Below are positions 18,401 through 25,921 of a stretch of 64,000 nt of DNA, in pieces. Location: positions 62,001 to 126,000 of IMG/VR virus record IMGVR_UViG_3300046008_000291. The stretch is one strand, 5' to 3'. Below the pieces are notes generated by a model, which ran no database searches, was not told the DNA's origin, and worked only from the letters and a program-made list of their open reading frames with translations. The position numbers and the translations under genes were made by a program. Positions within the stretch are counted from its first letter, which is position 1; every line of letters starts with the position of its first letter. The DNA comes from a virus.

Positions 18401-20384
18401 CATTTCCAACAGGAATGCCCAGTGCATCGGATCCAACAATTTGTACAATGCCTGTATTCTGTGCATCGATGTATATATTTCCACTTGATGAAATTGTGTT
18501 ATCAACTATTGATATGTTACCAATATTAACAGTATTGTAAAATGTTGATGCATTAGCTGTTATATTTGCAATTAATTCTGAATCAAGGGTAATTTCTAAT
18601 CTACTATTATTAGTTTCATCTATTAGATTTACTAGACTATCACCAATGACTAGGCTATTTGCAGCACCACTTAATGTTGTTGTTAGATAGTTTAATGTAA
18701 CTACATCCTGTGCGCTAACTGGATCAGCAACGTCAGATATAACACTACTATTAGCAAAAATATAACCATTAGTTGGTGCTATTGTTAAGTTAGCCACTGT
18801 TGATATAGTTGTATCAGTAAAGGTTACATTACCGACTTGAGTAAGAGTAATGTTAGCAATATTTGTAATGCGGCCTTTGCTGTCTACAGTAATTTTAGGA
18901 ATTCTATCCCATGTTTCATCATCTGCAGCACCATATGTGCCTGCAGTAACACCAGTGTCTGCTAAAGTTAATGCAATATTTGAAACATTACCACTGCCAG
19001 TAGCATCACCAGTAACTGTAATTGTAGTTTCTTGAGTTACAACACGAATATTACTTTCATAGATCTCATCAGCATTGATAATACCGGCTGTTGTAGTTCC
19101 TGTGATACCTAAATTTCCACTAATAGAAATGCTATCAACTGAGATGTTGCTTAAATTTGTTATGTTAGGCTGATTGCCTGTAAGTAATGTGCCAGTGATT
19201 GTGTTGGCTGTTATGGTGTTAGCAGTAATGTCTGTTCCGTTAACATTACCAGTAATACTAATATTTCCACCAATGGAAATGCTATCAACTGTAATATTTC
19301 CTAAATTAGAAATATAAGGTTGATTAGTTGTAAGTATCGTGCCATTTAAATTAGTTGCATTAATTGTATTAGCGTATACTGCACTCCACCATGTATCGGC
19401 ATAACCAATATTACCAGCAATGTTACTTGTTGGTACAATAGAGCTTTGCGCAATGATATTTCCACTGACTGTTAATGCTGATAATGTGCCCAATGATGTA
19501 ACATTAGTTTGGCTGGCCGTCAATAGTGTGCCAGTTAGATATGTACCACTAACATTGCCTGCGCCAACATTACCTGTTACGTCTAGTGATATTAATGTAC
19601 CTAAAGATGTAACATTAGGTTGTGCATTAGTCGCTAGTGTGCCGGTTAATACTGTACTTCCACTTGCACCGATGCTAGTAACACCGGATAATGTTGTGAT
19701 GTTTGGTTGAGCACTTGTTAGCAATGTACCTGTTAAGTATGTACCACTGACATTGCCTGCACCAACATTACCTGTTACATCGAGAGCAGTTAATATACCT
19801 GTTGATGTTATGTATGGTTGTGCTTGAGTTAGTAATGTACCAGTTAAATATGTACCACTAACATTGCCTGCACCAACATTACCTGTTACATCGAGAGCAG
19901 TTAATATACCCAGTGATGTTATATTTGGCTGTGCTGATGCAGTTACCGTAGTTGCCGATCCAATTACATTGCCGGTGATATTACTTATTATATTGCCTGC
20001 ATCAATATTACCAGTGACTGATAGGTTGCCTAACGTACCTACTGTGGTTATATTAGTTTGTATAGCTGTGGTTAACGTACCAGTGATATTTGTACTGGTA
20101 ATATTGCTAGTATAAAGGTTTCCGCTATAGATATTGCGCCAATATTTATTAGTCGCACCAATATCGTATGTTAAATTAGCTGAGGTTAATATATTGCCGG
20201 TTGTTACAAGAATGTTCCCAGTAACTTCTAATGATTCTTGGGGAGATGCCGTGTTGATACCAAGACGAAAGTTAGTAAAATCTAACTGTAATAATGTGTC
20301 ACTGTTGGTAGTGAAGCCTAGATCAAGACCTTGTCTATCTAGATTTCCTAACAGTGCTGCCCCGGGTACACGACCTATTGCCAT
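15456..20384 (-). CDS. Long tail fiber with C-terminal S74 self-cleaving chaperone (1642 aa)
   Basis: A 1642-residue protein. It begins with a fiber-type N-terminus and several TGNVGAGNVSGTYLTGTLL repeats (residues about 150-300). A long beta shaft follows, then a coiled segment with three NTAMKxYVD units near residues 935-1030. The last 110 residues form an intramolecular chaperone of the Peptidase_S74 (endosialidase-type) family: SDSRLKENV with the catalytic serine and lysine, DFGVIAQDVEQVLPEAV, then DGYLAVDYEKM and a final amphipathic helix. In known cases this domain helps the trimer fold and then cuts itself off. Internal modules are shared with the giant fiber and with the 138-residue protein. 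It heads a tight series with the glycine-rich adhesin (one base gap). Confidence 0.85.
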   Translation of the reverse strand: MAIGRVPGAALLGNLDRQGLDLGFTTNSDTLLQLDFTNFRLGINTASPQESLEVTGNILVTTGNILTSANLTYDIGATNKYWRNIYSGNLYTSNITSTNITGTLTTAIQTNITTVGTLGNLSVTGNIDAGNIISNITGNVIGSATTVTASAQPNITSLGILTALDVTGNVGAGNVSGTYLTGTLLTQAQPYITSTGILTALDVTGNVGAGNVSGTYLTGTLLTSAQPNITTLSGVTSIGASGSTVLTGTLATNAQPNVTSLGTLISLDVTGNVGAGNVSGTYLTGTLLTASQTNVTSLGTLSALTVSGNIIAQSSIVPTSNIAGNIGYADTWWSAVYANTINATNLNGTILTTNQPYISNLGNITVDSISIGGNISITGNVNGTDITANTITANTITGTLLTGNQPNITNLSNISVDSISISGNLGITGTTTAGIINADEIYESNIRVVTQETTITVTGDATGSGNVSNIALTLADTGVTAGTYGAADDETWDRIPKITVDSKGRITNIANITLTQVGNVTFTDTTISTVANLTIAPTNGYIFANSSVISDVADPVSAQDVVTLNYLTTTLSGAANSLVIGDSLVNLIDETNNSRLEITLDSELIANITANASTFYNTVNIGNISIVDNTISSSGNIYIDAQNTGIVQIVGSDALGIPVGNVITRPLNPEIGYIRFNTDNDAVEYWTGAEWTYPGAATITSETVYPDGLTASYNLTTSATPDGLLVSINGTMQQPFTSYNMSGNVITFTETPQDTDIIEIRHIVAGAVSIGSLTYGPTSKVELSTGNVNITGNLIPTANVTYDLGSDSMWWRDLYMSGSTIHIGGALLKVVDNALSFTPAGSPTPINLTSDVDPTILIANTTQVKATDDFVNVSIAGGNVGKFGSDGLTITGNVSADYIIGDGSQLTGLPAGYTDTNVAAYLPSYTGNISSLTTANTAMKGYVDEQITTVTNSVTGANAAIVTANTAMKDYVDAANTIQSNEITAISNSVTGANTAIVTANTAMKGYVDAINSTLTANAGAQAGTLATIQNNYAQLSGATFTGALAAPNISLTSALAISSGGTGGTSTSSALNNLLPSGEVSGYVLKTAGEGSYYWSAETGGGSVVGTTISTSRTYFTATSGQTVYTGITYTPGAGQLRIYINGVRQFDSAYTETNSSAVTLSTGVTSGTVVLAEVDAYTDYNVYANATYSSPVGTISSTTVQDALAELDTEKAALAGAAFTGNVSTSGNLRVTDTTQSTGEGTGALVVSGGASFSGNVYISGNLQVAGTETIFNANNLSIADSLIYLADDNSGDVLDIGIVSSFTNPGYQHTGFVRDATDGVWKLFANVAAEPTTTIDFTNATYSNLRIGNLTSIGGTFTGNVGADNLSATNLTGTLTTAAQTNVTSVGTLTGLTVSGAPVPNANVSVNLGSTSAWWSILYANTHVGSTATFYGNITAGNVSATNLVGAITSSQVTTALGFTPYNSTNPSGYLTGITSGQVTTALGYTPYNSTNPNGYISAVPNSSTQVSSLGVGTAASGTSGEIRATNNITAYYSSDSRLKENVRDIPDALAKVTAIGGKLFDWTDEYIADHGGLDDYFMRKADFGVIAQDVEQVLPEAVRTREDGYLAVDYEKMCALAFAAIKELQQQVHLLEQQIKDK
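19540..19920 (-). repeat. Tandem near-identical repeats in the 1642-residue fiber gene
   Basis: At least three consecutive copies of a unit of about 120 bases encode DVTGNVGAGNVSGTYLTGTL plus a QPxIT-type spacer. The copies around 19740-19800 and 19855-19910 are almost identical in DNA. They are candidates for copy-number change by recombination. Confidence 0.75.
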
Positions 20385-20422
20385 TAACTAACTCCTATTT
20401 TAATATTTAGCTAAGGAACAGG

Positions 20423-20839
20423 CTATACTGTAGTGCTTGCAATATTGTGTAGTACTAATATAACTGCGCCACCAGTAGGCACACTTGTAAAATGTATATT
20501 TGTTGTTCCATTGAATGTGTAGTTAATGCCAGGATTTTGATATACAGTATTTAAAAATACCAATACCTGTGCCTCTTGTCCAGAATTATACGTTTTAGAC
20601 ATAGTAAAATCAGAAACTATATTATCACCAGCTAGGGTGTCTTTAGTAATAGTAACATCGCCTTCTTTAGCTACTGCGTTCCATACACTACTATTATAGA
20701 ATTCTAATTTGCCTGTTGAAGTATTATAACGAGTTTGCCCTACAACTGGCACATCTGGCCCAATTGAACTTGATCCAACTGGCACACCTAATGCATAGCT
20801 ACCTGTTTTAAATACTGTATTTTTAAGTAAGCGTCCCAT
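20423..20839 (-). CDS. Small fiber-related structural protein (138 aa)
   Basis: A 138-residue protein beginning MGRLLKNTVFKTGSYALGVP. It contains a module that recurs inside both long fibers: a PVG start, an RYNTSTGKLEFYNSSVW-like pair of strands, then VLVFLNTVYQNPGINYTFNG-like strands. This points to a virion protein, probably attached to the fibers or the baseplate periphery. It directly follows the 104-residue gene (stop and start adjoin) and lies 38 bases before the 1642-residue fiber. Function beyond a structural role is not visible. Confidence 0.62.
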   Translation of the reverse strand: MGRLLKNTVFKTGSYALGVPVGSSSIGPDVPVVGQTRYNTSTGKLEFYNSSVWNAVAKEGDVTITKDTLAGDNIVSDFTMSKTYNSGQEAQVLVFLNTVYQNPGINYTFNGTTNIHFTSVPTGGAVILVLHNIASTTV

Positions 20840-21151
20840 TTACATTCCTACGTAACTAACTGTTGCTGTTATTGCTGAATTTGCTGATGCTGCGGCTCGC
20901 AATGTATCACCGTTGGCTAATACAATTTTTTCCATATCAACAACAAAAGTATCATTACTTTGTATTTGAACACTTTTGTAAATTTGTACGTCACTGTTAA
21001 TTGTTGTTGTACCGCTAGGCACTGCATATAAATCAAATGTTTTAGCAGTAGCATCTGTGTTGCAAAAGTACATAACTGATACTACAGTATTGCCTGAACT
21101 GACATATACGTTTGATACCACTGTTGTTAATAAGGTGTTAGAAATTGCCAT
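20840..21151 (-). CDS. Small structural protein (about 103 aa)
   Basis: The best start is the ATG at 21151 (MAISNTLLTTVVSNVYVSSG): it has AGGA seven bases upstream and leaves a 10-base gap after the previous gene, whereas the upstream ATG at 21184 would overlap that gene. The product is beta-rich with the segments TVVSVMYFCNTDATAKTFDLYAV and MEKIVLANGDTLRAAAS, resembling small virion proteins that accompany fibers in T4-like phages of water habitats. It probably sits in the same transcription unit as the 193-residue protein before it and the 138-residue protein after it. The exact function is unknown. Confidence 0.6.
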   Translation of the reverse strand: MAISNTLLTTVVSNVYVSSGNTVVSVMYFCNTDATAKTFDLYAVPSGTTTINSDVQIYKSVQIQSNDTFVVDMEKIVLANGDTLRAAASANSAITATVSYVGM

Positions 21152-21161
21152 TGTGTTAATC

Positions 21162-21743
21162 CTATAATAGTATTGAAAAAGCAAATGCTCGCTTTTTCGT
21201 AATTAGTTCTTCGTTAACGGCTTCACCATTAACAACATATACTCCACTTGCACCAGCGCCAGGAGTTGCTGCATATACTACAGTAGCGCCAGCGACTGCT
21301 GTTGGTGCAACTGCGGTATTATTAATTTGTATATTACCACCAAATTTTACATTTCCTACGTTTGCTAAAATTGTATAGCCATTAGTATTTAAATTGCCAC
21401 CAAGTGCAGGAGCTAAATCATCTATTAATATTGTGCTACCACTGGTTGACGATGTTATAACTGAGTAAGTCGATCCATCATTGGTCAACTCCCATTTGTT
21501 AATTGACTCATTCCAGCGTAACGCAACGTTGGCTAATGAGCCACGAGCAACAGCAATACCAGCAGTACCTAATGTAACGCCAGCGCCTGTTTCACCATCA
21601 TTGAGAACAATAACATTATCTTTTAACGTAGTGTTAGTTGTTTCGATTGCAGTTTGTGAACCTTGTACTGTTAAATTGCCTGTGATGATAACATCTGTGG
21701 TGTCAATTGTGTACGAGGTGTTAAGTTTTTTAACAGCGGCCAT
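21162..21743 (-). CDS. Fiber-type structural protein (193 aa)
   Basis: A 193-residue protein with a typical fiber beginning: VIITGNLTVQGSQTAIETTN, then TLKDNVIVLNDGE, GTAGIAVARG and LRWNESINKWELTNDG. The same sequence types occur near the N-terminus of the giant fiber (GNLTVQG, LIWNENDNQFELT), so it looks like a short member of that family without a long shaft. A CATAAATA box lies 21 bases upstream. It is the first gene after a strong terminator and heads the rest of the fiber block. Confidence 0.65.
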   Translation of the reverse strand: MAAVKKLNTSYTIDTTDVIITGNLTVQGSQTAIETTNTTLKDNVIVLNDGETGAGVTLGTAGIAVARGSLANVALRWNESINKWELTNDGSTYSVITSSTSGSTILIDDLAPALGGNLNTNGYTILANVGNVKFGGNIQINNTAVAPTAVAGATVVYAATPGAGASGVYVVNGEAVNEELITKKRAFAFSILL

Positions 21744-21763
21744 TTAAATATCCTAGTTTCTAT

Positions 21764-21771
21764 TATTTATG
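21764..21771 (-). promoter_or_regulatory. Late promoter-like CATAAATA box
   Basis: The minus strand reads CATAAATA, seven of eight bases of the T4 late box TATAAATA, 21 bases before the ATG at 21743 and just after the terminator of the upstream unit. The position fits a promoter for the fiber block. Confidence 0.5.
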
Positions 21772-21794
21772 CTAATTGTAGATAGTATAGTCAA

Positions 21795-21822
21795 AAAAAT
21801 AACAGCCGAAGCTGTTATTTTT
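21795..21822 (-). terminator. Rho-independent terminator with UUCG tetraloop
   Basis: On the minus strand the transcript forms AAAAATAACAGC, loop TTCG, then GCTGTTATTTTT: a 12-base-pair stem closed by C(UUCG)G, an extra-stable tetraloop, with a 3' run of U. It follows the 315-residue gene and precedes the fiber block, so it separates the two units. Confidence 0.85.
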
Positions 21823-21835
21823 ACTTTGACTAAAA

Positions 21836-22783
21836 TTAGTCGTTTGATGAAATTTTAACTGTTGTGCCTGCTACTGCAGCACCGGTTGAAGTCCATCTAG
21901 CATGGCTGTTTGCAGTAAACTGTACACCTGCACTATATCCGTCAACTGCTGCTGGGAATAATAATGCAGTACGTGATTCAAGTTTACCAACCAAGTAAGC
22001 ACCGTTATCAGAATCAAATGCTGTAAGGGTCATTTCGCCTGCGGCTGTTGGGCCATTAGCGGCAACAACTTGCGCTACTGTTGGACTATTAACACCATTA
22101 ACCCCTGTTGGAACTAAACGAACTACCGCAGTACCGTCAGTATTAGTAACTCTGTAACGACGTGATGAACGTTGTGAAACGATATCAGCTAGTGAACCAA
22201 TTGTAGCACCAGTAATCCATGCATTAGCTTGGATTGTATTAGCTGTAACTGTAGTTGCAGCTAAAACTGCTGTTAATGAACCTGCAGATCCAATATCACC
22301 AAAGCTAATTAATGTTGTACTTGTTGCGCTAGTATTAGCGGCACTCATTGTAACATTACCTGTGCCGATAGCTGTGATTGTAGTAGTTGCTGCAAATGCT
22401 GTATTTGCGGCCATACCGACAAATAAACCTACAGTAGTTGAAACTGTTAGTACATTTGAACCAGTGATACCACCGCCAGTTACAACAACGTTAGCTGGTT
22501 TAACTAATGTAATTACCGGTGCAGTTGTGTAACCAGTACCTGCTGTTGTAACACTAGCTGTATCGATACGACCGTTAGCTGTACTAACTGCATCGACTGT
22601 CACTCTGGCAACTGTGCCACCGATTGGGCTAAGTGCCACTGTAGCTGTTAAACCTTGTGAGTAGTTTGTACCACGGTTTGTGTAAGTAATACTCGAAATA
22701 CCTTCACCACCTGCAGCACTGTATGTTAAACCATCATTAACATTATCTGAACCAAAAAACTTTTTCTTAATAGGACGTCCCAT
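21836..22783 (-). CDS. Structural protein beside the capsid gene, possible head decoration (315 aa)
   Basis: A 315-residue beta-rich protein beginning MGRPIKKKFFGSDNVNDG. It contains two related units, ITYTNRGTNYSQGLTATVAL and SVTTAGTGYTTAPVITLV, a GxGYxxxPxI pattern common in structural proteins of aquatic T4-like phages. A similar unit occurs near the end of the giant protein at the right edge. It has a strong Shine-Dalgarno site (AAGGAG), its own late-promoter-like box and its own terminator, and lies next to the major capsid gene, so it is probably an abundant virion protein. A capsid decoration role is suggested by position only. Confidence 0.6.
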   Translation of the reverse strand: MGRPIKKKFFGSDNVNDGLTYSAAGGEGISSITYTNRGTNYSQGLTATVALSPIGGTVARVTVDAVSTANGRIDTASVTTAGTGYTTAPVITLVKPANVVVTGGGITGSNVLTVSTTVGLFVGMAANTAFAATTTITAIGTGNVTMSAANTSATSTTLISFGDIGSAGSLTAVLAATTVTANTIQANAWITGATIGSLADIVSQRSSRRYRVTNTDGTAVVRLVPTGVNGVNSPTVAQVVAANGPTAAGEMTLTAFDSDNGAYLVGKLESRTALLFPAAVDGYSAGVQFTANSHARWTSTGAAVAGTTVKISSND

Positions 22784-22864
22784 TTGTTTCTCCTTGTATA
22801 GTTAGCGTTCTAACGCCTACGCAGTGGGTTACTGCATAAACTCTCATTCAAGAGCGAACAAATA

Positions 22865-22872
22865 TATTTATC
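22865..22872 (-). promoter_or_regulatory. Late promoter-like GATAAATA box
   Basis: The minus strand reads GATAAATA, one base from TATAAATA. It lies between the terminator of the capsid gene and the start of the 315-residue gene. The leader of about 80 bases contains two small hairpins (palindrome at 22805-22816 and stem 22821-22825 / 22831-22835) before the AAGGAG ribosome site. Confidence 0.5.
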
Positions 22873-22895
22873 GTTTTTAATTTTTATAGCCAACA

Positions 22896-22920
22896 AAAAA
22901 GCCCCTTACGGGGCTTTTTA
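22896..22920 (-). terminator. Rho-independent terminator after the capsid gene
   Basis: AAAAAGCCCC, loop TTAC, GGGGCTTTTT: a 10-base-pair stem with a GC core and a T run on both strands. It lies 27 bases after the stop of the capsid gene and could act in both directions. Confidence 0.92.
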
Positions 22921-22946
22921 TTTTCATATCCTACTAAGAATAAATC

Positions 22947-24125
22947 TTATTGGAATGATAAGTTTGCTACAGTGATTTTTTCTAAGTAGTCAGCTGCATT
23001 ACCAAGAGATGATGCAGTGTTACTTAATTCAACATAACCATAACGTGTCATAAAGCCCACTACTGGTTCAAAAGTAGCTGGATCTAACACAACGCCACTG
23101 CTCATTAATGGAACGTATGGGCAGTAGAACGCTGCTGCGTCTGATTCTGAAGAACCTTTGTAACCAACCAACACTGTGTCGTTTGAAGCGTATGTGTTAA
23201 CATAGATCTTCATAGCACTATTTAAAGTACCAACGAATTTTGTGTTTGTAGGAGCTTCAAATGTACCTTCTGTACTACGAGCAAAAGCTGAAGTAGTTGC
23301 AGATTGTAACACTGTTAAAGCTGATGGACTTACAACAGCCCAGTTACCAGCGCCACGACGTGTACGTTGTGCAATTTTGTTAGCACTACGGTTGATTAAA
23401 ACAGCTAAAGCAGCGTGTTCGTCACCAACGAATGTAGCAGTACCAGAAACAGTAGCTTGGTTGTAGTTGTCAGTTGCTGTAGAAGCTAATGCTGCCAATG
23501 AACCTAGAACTTCTTGGTCAATTTCAACAGTAATTTCTTGAGCCAAAGCTGCCATGATTTCTGCTTCAACATCTAAACCGTGCATAGATTGTGCATCTTG
23601 CGCAGCTTCAAATGTCCAACGAGCAGACAATTTACGTGTTTTAGCTTCAACAACTTGTTTCAAGATTTGAACGTTGATACGGTTACCTGGAACACCTTCT
23701 AGTGAGCTAGTTGAAGCTGCTGCACCTGTTGATGTTTTGCTTGAGTAAGCTGTAGCAATGTTGAATGGGCTTAATGCTTCTTGGCCTGGAGTTGCTGCGT
23801 CGCCGCCTAATGAACCAGCAGCTTGTGAATCTGCATAACGCACACGTAATGTGTGAATTTGTGCAACTGGACCAGTCATTGGTTGTACGCCAACGATTTC
23901 GTTAGCGATAACTGTTGGCATTACACGACGAATTACTGGAAGAATAACGCGGTTTAGTGTAGCAACATTACCTACTGCTGTTGCACCAGCTGAAGCGTTT
24001 TCAACTAAGTGTTTACGTGTGTTTTCTAAGATTACGGACATTGTAGAACGTTTTGAACCTTGTAGACCTTCTAACAGGGCATCCTTAGTTTCGTTCCAAC
24101 GGCCTTCTAATAGTTGGGTTGTCAT
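22947..24125 (-). CDS. 23: Major capsid protein gp23
   Basis: A 392-residue member of the T4 gp23 family. The N-terminal segment (LEGRWNETKDALLEGL, then MSVILENTRKHLVENASAG) is followed by LNRVILPVIRRVMPTVIANE and VQPMTGPVAQIHTLRVRYA, the family's conserved entry into the HK97-type fold. The C-terminal part has YCPYVPLMSSGVVLDPATFE and TRYGYVELS. T4 gp23 is cut by the prohead protease; a candidate cleavage site of the (L/I)xE type is LVE at residues 40-42, but the exact site is not proven. It has the Shine-Dalgarno AAAGGAAA and lies 30 bases after the scaffold gene, with a strong terminator behind. At 392 residues it is shorter than T4 gp23 (521), as in other aquatic T4-like phages. Confidence 0.95.
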   Translation of the reverse strand: MTTQLLEGRWNETKDALLEGLQGSKRSTMSVILENTRKHLVENASAGATAVGNVATLNRVILPVIRRVMPTVIANEIVGVQPMTGPVAQIHTLRVRYADSQAAGSLGGDAATPGQEALSPFNIATAYSSKTSTGAAASTSSLEGVPGNRINVQILKQVVEAKTRKLSARWTFEAAQDAQSMHGLDVEAEIMAALAQEITVEIDQEVLGSLAALASTATDNYNQATVSGTATFVGDEHAALAVLINRSANKIAQRTRRGAGNWAVVSPSALTVLQSATTSAFARSTEGTFEAPTNTKFVGTLNSAMKIYVNTYASNDTVLVGYKGSSESDAAAFYCPYVPLMSSGVVLDPATFEPVVGFMTRYGYVELSNTASSLGNAADYLEKITVANLSFQ

Positions 24126-24155
24126 TTCTTTATTTTCCTTTTATAAGTTTTTGTA

Positions 24156-25256
24156 TTACTTTAGCCCTGCTAAACGTTTTAGTTCAACAACGTTGTTGTT
24201 GGTTTCTAAATTTACTGTTTTAGCAGATTTATCACCAGTTACTTCTACACGACTCTCAGCTAGTACAGACTTTTCAGCCTTTACCGGTGCTTGTGAATTG
24301 TTTAAAACTGCTGGTAGATACTTGTCGTATGCAGATTGCAATTTTGCTGTTTGCACACCTTCGAGTAGGCTGGCCATTACGCCGGCTTTCTCTTTATTTA
24401 ATGTTTTTAGTAATCCATTAAGTGTGTCCTTACGGTTAACACTTTCAGTAATTACACGTACTTCACGGTTTTTTGACTCAACTAATGCTTGTTTTTCCGC
24501 AATTACTTTTTTGCTTTCAGCTAAATCAGCTTTAACAGCTTCAATAGTTTGATGCAATTTAGCAATTTCTTTGTTCTCATTTAAATGAGTTACTGAGAAT
24601 TCGCTAGCAAATGCTTCGAATAAGCGACGACCAAACATGTTCTCACGAGCACTTTGGATGTCTTCTTTTAATTGGGTCAGTTCTGTGCCTAGATTTTGTG
24701 CTACTGATTCTTTAACAAGTTTAGCTGAACGTGCAACAAAAGCTTCTTGTAGTTTTGCTAATTTTTCTTTAGCTTCTGCTACTAGTTTAACTTTAGTTTC
24801 AACAACTGCTTTCTTGTCAGCATCGAACTCTTTGATTTCTTCAGCTAACGCTTTGATAACAAATTTTTCTAACTTAGCAGTTGCTTCGTTTTGAACTTTG
24901 CGATCTGTGCGTAATTCTTTGATTTCTTCAGCTAATTTATTAACTAAAAAGTTGTTAAATTTGCTGGCGCTTTCAACCATGTGACGTTTAAATTTCACGC
25001 GGTCTTCTGCAAGAGCTTGTTTCTCATTGGCGAACTCATTAAGTTCGGCAGTAAGACTTTCAGTAACCATTTTGTCTAGAGCTTCAACCATTACTTGTTT
25101 GTCATGAGTGTAGCGACCTGCAAACTCTTCGCGCAATTCTGCACGAACTTGTTCACGAGCCTCATTAATTTGTGATTCCCAAGCTTCGGTAATAGCTGCT
25201 TGAGTATCTTCGTTAATGATGCCACTATCTAACAATGGCTTGATAGCTGTTAACAT
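24156..25256 (-). CDS. 22: Prohead core scaffold gp22
   Basis: A 366-residue, highly charged, almost entirely helical protein. It starts with MLTAIKPLLDSGIINEDTQ and an IxEAWE segment, typical of gp22 in aquatic T4-like phages. Long coiled coils full of Lys, Glu and Ala run through the centre (AEEIKELRTDRK, AEEIKEFDADKK), and the C-terminus ends NNVVELKRLAGLK. It forms the inner core on which the capsid shell assembles and is then degraded by the protease. It lies exactly between the protease gp21 and the capsid gp23, as in T4. Confidence 0.9.
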   Translation of the reverse strand: MLTAIKPLLDSGIINEDTQAAITEAWESQINEAREQVRAELREEFAGRYTHDKQVMVEALDKMVTESLTAELNEFANEKQALAEDRVKFKRHMVESASKFNNFLVNKLAEEIKELRTDRKVQNEATAKLEKFVIKALAEEIKEFDADKKAVVETKVKLVAEAKEKLAKLQEAFVARSAKLVKESVAQNLGTELTQLKEDIQSARENMFGRRLFEAFASEFSVTHLNENKEIAKLHQTIEAVKADLAESKKVIAEKQALVESKNREVRVITESVNRKDTLNGLLKTLNKEKAGVMASLLEGVQTAKLQSAYDKYLPAVLNNSQAPVKAEKSVLAESRVEVTGDKSAKTVNLETNNNVVELKRLAGLK

Positions 25257-25265
25257 ACTGATCTC

Positions 25266-25907
25266 CTATTTTAATTTTAAATCTTTAATCAAGCGTGTAA
25301 CCTGCTCTTTTAAATATTTTTGTACCTTTTGATCTGCGCTAGCTTCTTTTGCCATTTCGAATACCTTGTGTCCGCCACGCATATTCAACAGTCCTTCGTA
25401 AATCGCTGTTGGGTATGCATTAGGAGCACTAGGTTGCGCAACTACATCTACTGTGACTATTTCAAAGTCACTCACTTGGCCGTTACTTTCGCTAACGTTG
25501 CCGCTACCTCTAGAACTAACACCAAGTTTAACTCCACTTTCCAACATTGTTTCTACTAACTTACCCATTGGAGTAGGGAGAACCTTTAATTTACCAAAGC
25601 CGTTAGGACCGTCCATCCACATATCTGTAATCATGTGACTTACACGGTCCAAATTAATTTTCAAATCATCTGGGTGATCTACTTCGCCTAAGACGCTGTA
25701 GCCACCCTTGATTTGTTCATTAATGTTTGTTACGGCATTGCTAATTTCATTTACTGGATACACTCGTTCGTTGTGGTTTTTAACGCCACCTTGAATGAAT
25801 ATGCCTTTCATATAAAGATTCTTACCTTTACCGTCATGACTATCTTCTGTCAGAATTTCCATTCTAGCATTGTCAAAGGTTAAGTTTTCTTTTAAGTATG
25901 AAGCCAT
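25266..25907 (-). CDS. 21: Prohead core protein protease gp21
   Basis: A 213-residue serine protease of the T4 gp21 / S78-like prohead protease family. Visible landmarks are MKGIFIQGGVKNHNERVYP near residues 33-51, LGEVDHPDD with the probable catalytic His at 78, LGVSSRGSG with the probable catalytic Ser at 131 or 132, and DVVAQPSAPNA at 154-164. After shell assembly it cleaves the scaffold and the N-terminus of the capsid protein. It lies nine bases upstream of the scaffold gene and follows the acidic core protein, the T4 order. Confidence 0.92.
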   Translation of the reverse strand: MASYLKENLTFDNARMEILTEDSHDGKGKNLYMKGIFIQGGVKNHNERVYPVNEISNAVTNINEQIKGGYSVLGEVDHPDDLKINLDRVSHMITDMWMDGPNGFGKLKVLPTPMGKLVETMLESGVKLGVSSRGSGNVSESNGQVSDFEIVTVDVVAQPSAPNAYPTAIYEGLLNMRGGHKVFEMAKEASADQKVQKYLKEQVTRLIKDLKLK

Positions 25908-25921
25908 TGTAGTATCCTAAA

